Of a DNA stretch of 39,976 nucleotides, positions 25,031-32,926 are shown piece by piece. The notes under the pieces are model-generated. The model was not told where the DNA came from, did not search any database, and saw only the letters and a program-made list of their open reading frames with translations. A program made the translations under genes and the position numbers. This stretch comes from an uncultured Mucilaginibacter sp. (lineage in GTDB: Bacteria; Bacteroidota; Bacteroidia; Sphingobacteriales; Sphingobacteriaceae). Location of the stretch: NCBI RefSeq assembly GCF_937859865.1, contig NZ_CALMAT010000042.1, forward strand, positions 1-39,976. The letters run 5' to 3'. How positions within the stretch are numbered: the stretch's first letter is position 1; the number at the start of each line of letters is the position of its first letter.

Positions 25031-26476
25031 ATGAGAAAAAATTACTTCCTGTTGCCACTTCTTTTAAGCCTGCCGTTTATCCTTAATGCACAAAACAATC
25101 CGGCAAAAACCGGTAGCCATGTTACCGTTTATGTAACGGCCAAAAATACCGATCTCAGGTTTTCGCCTACCGAAACCTTGACCTTAAAACCTGTCGGCCA
25201 GCCTCCCGAAGGCCAGGTTTCAGTTTTTGTTGACCCCACCAAAACGTTTCAAACCATGATTGGCATTGGTGGCGCCCTGACCGATGCTTCCGCAGAAACC
25301 TTTTACAAACTGCCCGTGGCCAAACAGCAGGAACTGATGACGGCTTATTACGACAAAGACAAAGGCATCGGTTATACTTTTGGCCGCACCAATATCCAAA
25401 GCTGTGATTTTTCGAGCGATACCTACAGCTATGTAGCCAATAACGACGCGGCATTAAAAACTTTTAATATCAGCCACGACAGGAAATACCGCATACCGTT
25501 TATCAAAAGCGTGCAAAAAACAGCAGGAAGCCAATTCAACCTGTTTGTCAGCCCTTGGAGTCCGCCAGCCTGGATGAAAGACAACAACGACATGCTGAAC
25601 GGCGGCAAACTCAAGCCGGAGTTTATGCAAAGCTGGGCCAACTTTTTCGCCAAATTCATCAAAACTTATGAAAAAGAAGGCATCCCGGTTTGGGGCTACA
25701 GCGTGCAGAACGAGCCGATGGCGACGCAAAAATGGGAATCCTGCTTGTACACAGCTACCGATGAACGCGATTTTGTGAAGAAATATTTAGGCCCAACCAT
25801 GCGCAAAGAAGGCTTGGGCAGCAAAAAAATGATTGTTTGGGACCATAACCGCGATTTGATGTACCAGTACGCAAGCACCATTCTGGAAGATCCGGATGCT
25901 GCCCAATATGTTTGGGGCGTTGGTTTTCACTGGTACGAAACCTGGACGGGAGCCGGAATGCAATTTGAAAGCACGCGCCAGGTAGCTGAAGCTTTCCCGA
26001 CAAAAAATTTGGTTTTTACAGAAGGCTGTATCGAAAGTTTTGATTTCGCACGGTTGAACGACTGGTCTTTAGGCGAAAGGTACGGCCTTTCTATGGTCCA
26101 TGATTTTAACAGCGGCACCGTAGCCTGGACAGATTGGAACGTGCTGCTTGATGAAAAAGGCGGCCCAAACCATGTGGGCAATTTTTGCTTCGCGCCAGTA
26201 CATGCTGATACCCGCGATGGCAGTTTGCATTACACCAATTCGTATTATTATATCGGCCATTTCTCCAAATTTATTAAGCCCGGTGCTAAGCGTATTGCAA
26301 GTGTGACCAGTCGCGGTAACTTACTGACCACGGCTTACATTGCCCCGGATGGCAAAATCTCGGTTGTGGTGATGAACCCAACCGACGAAAAAATTCCTTA
26401 TACGTTGTGGATGAAAGGCCAGGGCGCGGCAACAACCAGCCTTCCGCATTCCATTGCTACTTTGGTTATTGATTAA
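25031..26476 (+). CDS. GH30 family glycosidase (glucosylceramidase-like), secreted
   Basis: I place the start at the ATG at 25031, which begins the signal peptide MRKNYFLLPLLLSLPFILNA; an upstream in-frame start would add eight residues before it. The 481-residue product has GH30 marks: QTMIGIGGALTDASAE, SPWSPPAWMKDN, the acid/base Glu228 in VQNEPMA and the nucleophile Glu331 in FTEGCIES. A C-terminal beta-sandwich ends the protein. GH30 enzymes cleave beta-glucosidic, beta-xylosidic or related bonds, and the substrate here is not known. Two more secreted-protein genes follow after 18 and 36 bp, suggesting an operon for extracellular or periplasmic glycan use. Confidence 0.92.
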   Translation: MRKNYFLLPLLLSLPFILNAQNNPAKTGSHVTVYVTAKNTDLRFSPTETLTLKPVGQPPEGQVSVFVDPTKTFQTMIGIGGALTDASAETFYKLPVAKQQELMTAYYDKDKGIGYTFGRTNIQSCDFSSDTYSYVANNDAALKTFNISHDRKYRIPFIKSVQKTAGSQFNLFVSPWSPPAWMKDNNDMLNGGKLKPEFMQSWANFFAKFIKTYEKEGIPVWGYSVQNEPMATQKWESCLYTATDERDFVKKYLGPTMRKEGLGSKKMIVWDHNRDLMYQYASTILEDPDAAQYVWGVGFHWYETWTGAGMQFESTRQVAEAFPTKNLVFTEGCIESFDFARLNDWSLGERYGLSMVHDFNSGTVAWTDWNVLLDEKGGPNHVGNFCFAPVHADTRDGSLHYTNSYYYIGHFSKFIKPGAKRIASVTSRGNLLTTAYIAPDGKISVVVMNPTDEKIPYTLWMKGQGAATTSLPHSIATLVID

Positions 26477-26494
26477 TTTTAAATTTTATTGTTG

Positions 26495-27289
26495 ATGAAC
26501 TTCATTTCCAAAAAACGTCAATTTTTGTTCGGCTTAGTTTTGTTGTTGCTTGCCGGTTTTACTTCTCCGGGTTTTGCTGCAGAGGGCGATTATTATCAGC
26601 TTAAAATCTATCATTTGAAAACCAAAGCGCAGGAAGACCGCATGGACAACTACCTGCAAAATGCCTATTTGCCAGCCTTGCATAGAATGGGCATAAAAAC
26701 AGTAGGCGTGTTTAAACCGGTTGAACAAGACACGGCGGCCGATAAAAAGGTTTATGTTCTGGTCCCTTTCAGTTCCTTAAAAAAACTGACGACGGTTGAC
26801 CAGGCTTTAAATTCCGACCAGCAATATCTAACAAACGGCAAAGATTATTTGGATGCCAATTATAAAGATGCTGCTTTTACGCGGATGGAAACGGTTATCC
26901 TCCAAGCTTTTCCAAAAATGTTGGAACCTGCCGTCCCCAATTTATCTTCGCCAAAAACAGAACGTGTTTACGAGTTGCGCAGTTACGAAAGCCCGACAGA
27001 AAAGTACAATATCAACAAAGTGAAGATGTTTAACGTTGGGAATGAAGTTGCGCTTTTTAAGCGGCTTAATTTTAATGCTGTTTTTTATGCCGAAGTTTTG
27101 GCCGGAAGCCACATGCCCAACCTGATGTACCTAACAGCTTTTAACAGCAAACAAGACCGCGACAAACATTGGGAAACATTTTCGAACGATACGGAATGGA
27201 AAACTTTATCGGCCAGGCCGGAATATCAAAACAATGTTTCCCGCAATGATATGGTTTTTCTTCACCCAACTGCTTATTCAGATTTTTAA
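26495..27289 (+). CDS. NIPSNAP family protein, exported
   Basis: The ATG at 26495 is preferred over the upstream TTG because it starts a normal signal peptide (MNFISKKRQFLFGLVLLLL). The 264-residue product contains two NIPSNAP-like ferredoxin repeats: YYQLKIYHLKTKAQEDRMDN near the N-terminus and VYELRSYESPTEKYN in the second half. The biochemical role of NIPSNAP proteins in bacteria is unclear. In Bacteroidota they often occur beside DUF1080 proteins, as here (next gene 36 bp on). Confidence 0.85.
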   Translation: MNFISKKRQFLFGLVLLLLAGFTSPGFAAEGDYYQLKIYHLKTKAQEDRMDNYLQNAYLPALHRMGIKTVGVFKPVEQDTAADKKVYVLVPFSSLKKLTTVDQALNSDQQYLTNGKDYLDANYKDAAFTRMETVILQAFPKMLEPAVPNLSSPKTERVYELRSYESPTEKYNINKVKMFNVGNEVALFKRLNFNAVFYAEVLAGSHMPNLMYLTAFNSKQDRDKHWETFSNDTEWKTLSARPEYQNNVSRNDMVFLHPTAYSDF

Positions 27290-27325
27290 TCATCTATTTT
27301 CGCCCATTCCTAAACTTCAACCTTA

Positions 27326-28024
27326 ATGAAAAAAGTAGCTTATACTTCGTTTATCGCCTTAATTTTGTTAAGCGGAATTGCAAACGCACAAGCCGTTGGC
27401 AAATGGGTTTACCTGTTCAACGGAAAATCAACCGCACAATTAAGAGGCTACAAAATGGACGGTTTTCCTGCCGAAGCCTGGAAAGTTGAAGATGGCGCTT
27501 TGGTAACCAACCCGGATGTGCCTAATGTTGATCTGGTATCAAAAAGCACTTATACCAATTTTGATTTAACGTTTGAATGGAAAATGTCCAAAGCGGGCAA
27601 CAGTGGTGTTTTTTATAACGTGGAAGAAACTTCGGCCCATCAATCTGGCAACGGAAACAGCCCGAACTGGCTGGACAATTTCGAGATGCAGTTGCTGGAC
27701 GATATTGATTTTAACGACAAAGAGCCGAAACGTTCGGCAGGTTCTTTGTATGATCTGATTGCGCCTCAAAACAAAATTTTAAAACCGGTTGGCCAATACA
27801 ACACTGGCCGGTTGTATGTAAACAAAGGCCACGTAGAGCAATGGCTGAACGGCGTGAAAGTGGTGGAATACGAAATTGGATCGAAAAAGCTGAACGATTT
27901 AATCGCTGCAAGCAAGTACAAAGACAACCCCAAATTTGCCAAAGCCACCAGCGGCCATTTGATGTTTCAACACCACGGGCAGAGAATCTGGCTGAAGAAT
28001 ATTAGGGTGAAACGGTTGTCCTGA
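27326..28024 (+). CDS. DUF1080 (3-keto-disaccharide hydrolase-type) secreted protein
   Basis: The 232-residue protein starts with the signal peptide MKKVAYTSFIALILLSGIAN and then shows the DUF1080 jelly roll: WVYLFNGKSTAQLRGYK, LVSKSTYTNFDLTFEWK, AGNSGVFYNVEET and a C-terminal HLMFQHHGQRIWLKNIRVKR. Members of PF06439 are related to concanavalin-like lectins/glucanases, and some hydrolyse 3-keto-glycosides. With the GH30 and NIPSNAP genes it forms a three-gene carbohydrate-related unit. The substrate cannot be inferred from the sequence. Confidence 0.9.
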   Translation: MKKVAYTSFIALILLSGIANAQAVGKWVYLFNGKSTAQLRGYKMDGFPAEAWKVEDGALVTNPDVPNVDLVSKSTYTNFDLTFEWKMSKAGNSGVFYNVEETSAHQSGNGNSPNWLDNFEMQLLDDIDFNDKEPKRSAGSLYDLIAPQNKILKPVGQYNTGRLYVNKGHVEQWLNGVKVVEYEIGSKKLNDLIAASKYKDNPKFAKATSGHLMFQHHGQRIWLKNIRVKRLS

Positions 28025-28156
28025 AATCATTAAAACTGGTTAATGCTTAATAACGTGAGTTCGGTTTTTAAATATTTCAAAACAGGCGTTAGTGAAAAAT
28101 AGGAACACAGAAATAATGTCGAAACTGTTTTCGTTTTATGGTCTGTTGTCGATTGC

Positions 28157-29092
28157 TTATAATACTCCAAAGAGTTTATTTTTATAGTCAATTATAACGG
28201 TATTTTTTAAAAAGAAAACATTTCCCGTTAATCCCCAAATATTTGCAGATTTATAAAAGTCTCCAAATGTTTCTTTTTCATCAAAGTAAATAAGAGACCC
28301 GTTAAGAACTTTGTTACCAAACTTTATTGGTTTATTGGTTTTTACTCCATAAAAAGTTATTTCCTTTCCCCAGCTCGTAACGGTTAAAGAATCTACAACT
28401 TTAGCGTTTGCTGTTTTTAGCGCATGCTCTTTTGATGTAGTCAAAGTGAAAATACTTGAGCCTGTGTCAAATAATAAATATTGAGTTTCGCCATTGATTA
28501 ACAATGGAACCTTTATTCTTCCATCGTCGTTTCTAAATGGTTGAAATGTTGCCAATTTATATTGTTTTGGTAATTCTTGACATACGCTAATTCTGTTTTT
28601 GGGATAATCTATTATTAAAATCTTATTTTGAAATATGTCCGGTCCAATCGTTCCAATATGTTTTTCACTATTAGTAAGTATTGAATCCTGATTTATTTTG
28701 CTACCGAAGTTTTCAAAATAGCCAACGTTAATATCCTTAAATGAGGTAGTGCTCATTTTGAGGTTCATGTTAGTGAACATAGGATTAATCTTTCCCTGTA
28801 TTAAAAACTTTTTCGATGTGTCAATTTTGTTTTTCAAATCAGGACAAACGTCTAAATAAGGTTTGATGGAATTTCCATAGATAACAGTTCTGACTGCGCC
28901 CAGATCAAACTGCATATTAAAATTGGCAGGAATATTATTGATTTTAACAGGGATGTTTATGCCGAGTTTATCAAAATATTTTCCGGAAACAGAATCACCA
29001 GCCCATTTGAAAGGTATCCATTTTAAATCTTGTGCGTTAGTAGTAACAGTAGAAACAAAAAGCAGAAAAGCAATAGAAATTTTCAATAACAT
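28157..29092 (-). CDS. Secreted pepsin/retropepsin-like aspartic protease
   Basis: The 311-residue protein has a signal peptide (MLLKISIAFLLFVSTVTTNA) and two aspartate motifs of the bilobed aspartic protease type: MQFDLGAVRTVIYG near residue 61 and LLFDTGSSIFTL near 206. The first has Leu instead of the usual Thr or Ser after the Asp, so catalysis could be altered. The C-terminus (NVFFLKNTVIIDYKNKLFGVL) matches the last strands of the fold. It probably acts in the periplasm. It is convergent with the DUF1080 gene and ends 132 bp from it. Confidence 0.75.
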   Translation of the reverse strand: MLLKISIAFLLFVSTVTTNAQDLKWIPFKWAGDSVSGKYFDKLGINIPVKINNIPANFNMQFDLGAVRTVIYGNSIKPYLDVCPDLKNKIDTSKKFLIQGKINPMFTNMNLKMSTTSFKDINVGYFENFGSKINQDSILTNSEKHIGTIGPDIFQNKILIIDYPKNRISVCQELPKQYKLATFQPFRNDDGRIKVPLLINGETQYLLFDTGSSIFTLTTSKEHALKTANAKVVDSLTVTSWGKEITFYGVKTNKPIKFGNKVLNGSLIYFDEKETFGDFYKSANIWGLTGNVFFLKNTVIIDYKNKLFGVL

Positions 29093-29258
29093 ATCTTAAT
29101 TTAATAGTGTAAAATGCTAATGTTATCGTAACAACAATTAAGCGTACCGATATTTAAATTAATTGCCTCGACTCAGCAAATATCATTAATTATTGTAAAT
29201 ACATTATTAAACCCGTTGGGTGTAATTAAATTGGGATAAATATGTGCAATAGATATTG

Positions 29259-29287
29259 GTCAAGATACTGAAATTCAGTATCTTGAC
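29259..29287 (+). promoter_or_regulatory. Perfect hairpin upstream of the IS982 transposase gene
   Basis: GTCAAGATACTGAA, one A, then the exact complement TTCAGTATCTTGAC: a 14-bp stem ending 21 bp before the transposase ATG. In an RNA from outside the element it could hide the translation start; this role is inferred by analogy with other IS elements. Confidence 0.55.
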
Positions 29288-29308
29288 GTTGCAAAACAAC
29301 CAATATCC

Positions 29309-30193
29309 ATGTCAAATATAGCTAAAAATTATTTTAGGGTTTTAGAAGTGCTGAGTTCTTTGAATATTGTTTTATTGCCGGCAAAACGGGCCGGAAGAAA
29401 GCCTAAAATGTCTGATTTAGAAGTTGTTGCCTTAAGTTTGACTGCCGAGTTTATGTCCATCGACAGTGAAAGTTCATTTTTTGGCCAGTTACAAAATGGG
29501 CAGATAGCCAACCTGATCGAACGCAGCCAATTTAACAAAAGGAGAAGGAAACTATTTTTCTTCACTGAACGAGTCAGGCAACACTTATACTCAAAGTTCA
29601 CCGAGTTCGAGGATTGTTTCATCATTGACAGCATGCCTTTAGAAATCTGTAAAATGGCCAGGCAAAACCGGGCCAAGATATGCAAAGAAGATTTTGAAAC
29701 AGCCCCGGACAAGGGCTTTTGTGCCGCCCAGAACATTTGGTTTTACGGCTATAAACTTCATGGTATCTGTACCATGGGCGGCGTGTTCCAATCCATAGAT
29801 ATCACCAAGGCAAGTGTCCATGACATACATTTGCTAAAAGATATAAAACATCAAATGGCTGATTGTGTGCTACTTGGTGATAAAGGTTATCTATCTTCAA
29901 AGCTACAGTTGGATTTGTTCGAGACAGCAAACATCAAATTAGAAACGCCTATGCGCACCAACCAAAACGGTTATCAAAAGCAACCCTATATCTTTAGGAA
30001 ATCAAGGAAAAGGATTGAAACCTTGTTCTCCCAATTATGCGACCAGTTTATGATCAGAAGAAATTATTCCAAGTCCTTTCAAGGCTTTAAAACAAGGGTC
30101 TTGGCCAAAATAACAGCCCTAACTTTGGTACAGTTTATCAACAAATACATATTCAACAGGAATATAAACAACATCAAAACACAAATCATTTAA
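29309..30193 (+). CDS. IS982 family transposase
   Basis: The 294-residue protein has the DDE catalytic triad at D107 (FIIDSMP), D191 (LLGDKGY) and E237 (RIETLFSQL). The N-terminal helical domain (RKPKMSDLEVVALSLTAEF) and IRRNYSKSFQGFKTRVLAKI near the end are typical of IS982. It is full length, fills almost all of the element, and is the only gene between the terminal inverted repeats. Confidence 0.97.
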   Translation: MSNIAKNYFRVLEVLSSLNIVLLPAKRAGRKPKMSDLEVVALSLTAEFMSIDSESSFFGQLQNGQIANLIERSQFNKRRRKLFFFTERVRQHLYSKFTEFEDCFIIDSMPLEICKMARQNRAKICKEDFETAPDKGFCAAQNIWFYGYKLHGICTMGGVFQSIDITKASVHDIHLLKDIKHQMADCVLLGDKGYLSSKLQLDLFETANIKLETPMRTNQNGYQKQPYIFRKSRKRIETLFSQLCDQFMIRRNYSKSFQGFKTRVLAKITALTLVQFINKYIFNRNINNIKTQII

Positions 30194-30208
30194 TTACACC
30201 CAACGGGT

Positions 30209-30637
30209 TTATTAAGATTTTATTTATTATTAAGATCTTACTTAATAGTTTTTGTTTTTTGCTGATACTGTTTTTATCGGCATAAAATCCGTGTCCGATT
30301 AACTGCAAAAACTTTAAATAAGGCTTCGTCAGGATACTTCTTTTATTGGGTAAAAATTGGTGCAAAATTTATTACGATGGATGGTTGCTTTTTTCGGTAT
30401 GCTTCTTTTACCGCCGGTATAAAATCATCATGGCTGGGCTTTTTATTTTCCCTTGGCAAAAAGTAAAAGCAAGAACGGGAACGAAATTTAAGGTAAAACC
30501 TGCTTAGTATTTGCACAATTAAACGCGTTTAAGACAGGAAATGACCCCGGATTTGCTACGGATGATGCAAAAGGCATAGTTAGGCAGAAGTAATTGCTTT
30601 TGTTGATGAATTAGCAATTATTGTTTAATTTAGGGTT
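30209..30637. other. Gene-free stretch with three dispersed elements
   Basis: Element copies lie at 30265-30293 (variant ATACTGTTTTTATCGGC), 30334-30362 (ATACTTCTTTTATTGGG then AAAATTGGTG) and 30399-30429 (ATGCTTCTTTTACCGCCGG), all in the same orientation and about 67 bp apart. Nothing else was recognised. Confidence 0.7.
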
Positions 30638-30808
30638 ATGACAGAAATAACTTTTTTAGTGCATGAGGCCGAAGAAGGAGGCTATCACGCCGAAGCCGCA
30701 GGTTTTGGGATTTTGGCAGAAGGCGATACGATCAGCGAATTAAAGGAAAATATTAAAAGCGGTATTTCTCTCTTTTATCACCATAAAATCAGTAATGGTA
30801 AACCTTAA
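30638..30808 (+). CDS. HicB-like small protein, orphan and short
   Basis: The 56-residue frame begins MTEITFLVHEAEEGGYHAEA and continues GILAEGDTISELKENI, the pattern of short HicB-like antitoxins. Members are usually about 70 residues with a HicA toxin gene adjacent. Here the tail is short, no HicA frame follows, and the stop codon lies within a dispersed element copy (30803-30831). It may be a shortened relic or a single-domain protein; ordinary codon structure suggests it is or was translated. Confidence 0.6.
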   Translation: MTEITFLVHEAEEGGYHAEAAGFGILAEGDTISELKENIKSGISLFYHHKISNGKP

Positions 30809-30831
30809 AATAATAGGGGTAAAAGAAGCAT
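30803..30831 (-). repeat. Dispersed element copy at the end of the HicB-like gene
   Basis: It ends GGGGTAAAAGAAGCAT on the plus strand and overlaps the TAA stop at 30806-30808. Confidence 0.75.
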
Positions 30832-30872
30832 TTGCCCGGGTTTTTAAAATTTGAACGAATATAATTTATCAC

Positions 30873-31961
30873 ATGAAAAATAATTTAACCGGCTTGCTTT
30901 GCCTTGTTGTATTGGGTTTGTTTTCGGCTTCCTGCAAAAAAAGTTCGAATGTTACGCCTGCGCCAATTGTCCCGCTTAAAACGCTGGGTTTGTACCAATA
31001 TGGATCGGGCAACAACCGACGGGTTTTTATCCCGATAAGCAAAGTAGGTACGCAGGCGGTAACTTATTACGGCGTTTTTGATACCGGTTCTACCGGCCTT
31101 ACGCTGGATGCCAACGGCATTTTACCGGCTTCGATGGTTACCAGTTCGGGCATTGTTTTTACCGGCGATTCCATCAACGTAAACGGGATTACCGTTACGT
31201 CCAAAACATCAACAATCAGCTATGGCGATAAAACCAACGGCACCAAAGAATACGGCAACTTGGCTTACGCGCCCATCACTATTGGCGACCAAAACGGAAA
31301 CATCACCACCAAAAGGATACCGTTTTTTTTATATTACAAAATAGTGAACAACCAAACCGGTGTGCAACTGGCGGCACATGCCGCCGATGTTTTTGGCGTT
31401 GCTACGGGCATCAGTTATTTTAATTCGGCCATCGGTAGTCCGCTGAGTTATTTTACGTTAGGTACCGGCCTTACCAATGGTTTCAGGCTGGCTGTGCTTA
31501 ACAGCAGCAGTTTTAGCAGCACAGGTGCTTACGTTTCCGGCTTGCTTTCTATCGGTTTAACGCCGACAGACTTGAGCAGCACCACCGGTTTTATCATGCA
31601 CCCGCTTATTTACAATGCGTCCGTTGGCTATTCGCCCAATATCCCGGCAACCATTACATACAACGGGCAAAGTGTTTCGGGTAATGTTTTGTTTGATACC
31701 GGCACGCCTTCCGTTTCTGTTATCGAAGACCCAAAAGCAACCGCAGGCTTGGGCAATTTGCCGGCAAGTTCGCAGGTAACTGTTACCACCAACCGCGGCT
31801 TTACCTACACTTATACCACCACTGGCACCATCAATTTAACGGCCATCCAAAACCCAAACATCAGCGGCGATTACCGGACCATTTTCAGTATTGATTTTTT
31901 TACCGCCAATGAATATTTAATGGATTATACCAACCACCGCATCGGGTTGAAAAATAATTAA
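30873..31961 (+). CDS. Lipoprotein with pepsin-like aspartic protease fold
   Basis: The 362-residue protein has a lipoprotein signal peptide with lipobox FSASC (Cys21) followed by KK. Two Asp motifs are present, YGVFDTGSTGLTLD near residue 67 and VLFDTGTPSVSV near 275, the spacing expected for a two-lobed pepsin-type enzyme. Bacterial pepsin homologues exist but are uncommon. It is likely anchored in the outer membrane or in the periplasmic leaflet. It shares little recognisable sequence with the other aspartic protease at 28157-29092 apart from the motifs. Confidence 0.75.
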   Translation: MKNNLTGLLCLVVLGLFSASCKKSSNVTPAPIVPLKTLGLYQYGSGNNRRVFIPISKVGTQAVTYYGVFDTGSTGLTLDANGILPASMVTSSGIVFTGDSINVNGITVTSKTSTISYGDKTNGTKEYGNLAYAPITIGDQNGNITTKRIPFFLYYKIVNNQTGVQLAAHAADVFGVATGISYFNSAIGSPLSYFTLGTGLTNGFRLAVLNSSSFSSTGAYVSGLLSIGLTPTDLSSTTGFIMHPLIYNASVGYSPNIPATITYNGQSVSGNVLFDTGTPSVSVIEDPKATAGLGNLPASSQVTVTTNRGFTYTYTTTGTINLTAIQNPNISGDYRTIFSIDFFTANEYLMDYTNHRIGLKNN

Positions 31962-32494
31962 GCAGGCTGGTTTTAACAGCAAGACGATACTTCTTTTATC
32001 AGGGAAAAATTGAGGAATTGTTGGTTTTTTAACCTCGATACTGTTTTTATGCCCCTAAAATCAGGCTAAGTAAAAAGCAGACAACACTACAAACAACACA
32101 CCAACACAAACTGCAACCCAGAAATAAGTACTGGCTTTCAGGTTGTTGTCTAAATGTTGTTTTAACAAACTCATCGTGTTGCAAATGTAGGTTTGCTTTT
32201 AAACGAAATTGTTAAGAAAAGGTTAAAGTTTAAGTGTGGAAAATTGTAAAAAATTATAATTTAGTTGTGAAGGGGAATACTTCTTTTATCGCCTAAAAAT
32301 TGGTGTAAATAATGCCAAGATATCCGGAGCTTTAAAAGCTACATTTTAAGGCTAATCCGCAGAGTATGTGATAAATTTAGAAGTTTGATATTTCAAATTA
32401 ATACTTGATAAATATTATTATATTTATAAATAAATTTTCATTTATGTTTATCAAACTCAATATTGCACTACATTTACTTGCAATATAAATACGC
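31962..32494. other. Long intergenic region with three dispersed elements and one small ORF
   Basis: Elements are at 31987-32015 (ATACTTCTTTTATCAGGG), 32038-32066 (variant ATACTGTTTTTATGCCCC) and 32277-32305 (ATACTTCTTTTATCGCC then AAAATTGGTG). A short membrane-protein ORF lies on the minus strand (32061-32174). The last 150 bp are very AT-rich and precede the two-gene cassette, so they probably contain its promoter. Confidence 0.65.
32061..32174 (-). CDS. Possible 37-residue single-pass membrane protein
   Basis: The frame starts MSLLKQHLDNNLKASTYFW and continues into about 17 hydrophobic residues ending SAFYLA. The amphipathic start and one transmembrane helix make a credible small protein. 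Its stop codon falls inside a dispersed element copy. No family is recognised, and chance remains possible at this length. Confidence 0.45.
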   Translation of the reverse strand: MSLLKQHLDNNLKASTYFWVAVCVGVLFVVLSAFYLA

Positions 32495-32926
32495 ATGCCA
32501 TTAATAAAATATACGAGAAACAACAATGGGACTTATGGCCCGACGGTAAATAATCATTATTATATATCAAAATTAGATCACAGAAGGACAGCGAAGCGTA
32601 AAAAAGGTAAAAATCGATGGGATATTACTGAAGGAGAAGAATTTAGTGTTTTTAAACCATCTGTTGAGAATTTCGATGATTGGTATTGCAAAGAAAATAG
32701 ATGTATCTTTAGTTTGATTGACAAAGGAGATGTAATTCTTGGGAGAAGCGGAGAAAGGCTTGCAAAATTTCCAAATAACAGAAATGATGGGGAACCGTGG
32801 CATGGCTACCCTGTGTTTACCGAAGATCCTCAAAACTGTCCAAGTGTAGAGTTGTTAGAGCGGTGGAAAACAGAAAAAAAAGTGCCATTACATATTATTG
32901 TAAGAATAGAAAGAGGTTCATTATGA
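32495..32926 (+). CDS. Unknown protein, first gene of an AT-rich two-gene cassette
   Basis: This 143-residue protein is not recognised. It has a basic N-terminal third (DHRRTAKRKKGKNRWD), an acidic/aromatic middle (FDDWYCKENRC) and a Gly/Asn-rich segment VILGRSGERLAKFPNNRNDG followed by EPWHGYPVF. There is no signal peptide or membrane segment, so it should be cytosolic. Its stop codon overlaps the start of the next gene as ATGA (32923-32926), so the two are translationally coupled and likely work together. Base composition is more AT-rich than the flanking genes, which suggests transfer. Confidence 0.8.
   Translation: MPLIKYTRNNNGTYGPTVNNHYYISKLDHRRTAKRKKGKNRWDITEGEEFSVFKPSVENFDDWYCKENRCIFSLIDKGDVILGRSGERLAKFPNNRNDGEPWHGYPVFTEDPQNCPSVELLERWKTEKKVPLHIIVRIERGSL

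Larger units (their letters stand above)
29211..30208 (+). mobile_element. IS982 family insertion sequence, complete, 998 bp
   Basis: Terminal inverted repeats begin ACCCGTTGGGTGTAATTAAA at the left and are mirrored exactly at the right. The flanks carry a 7-bp direct repeat TTATTAA (29204-29210 and 30209-30215), a target-site duplication. The single transposase gene inside is intact, so this looks like a recent or still mobile copy. Confidence 0.95.

Noticed and set aside
25050-25070. CTTCTTTTAAGCC in the GH30 signal peptide as an element copy
   Set aside because: The distal half is absent and the bases are explained by Leu-rich signal-peptide codons.
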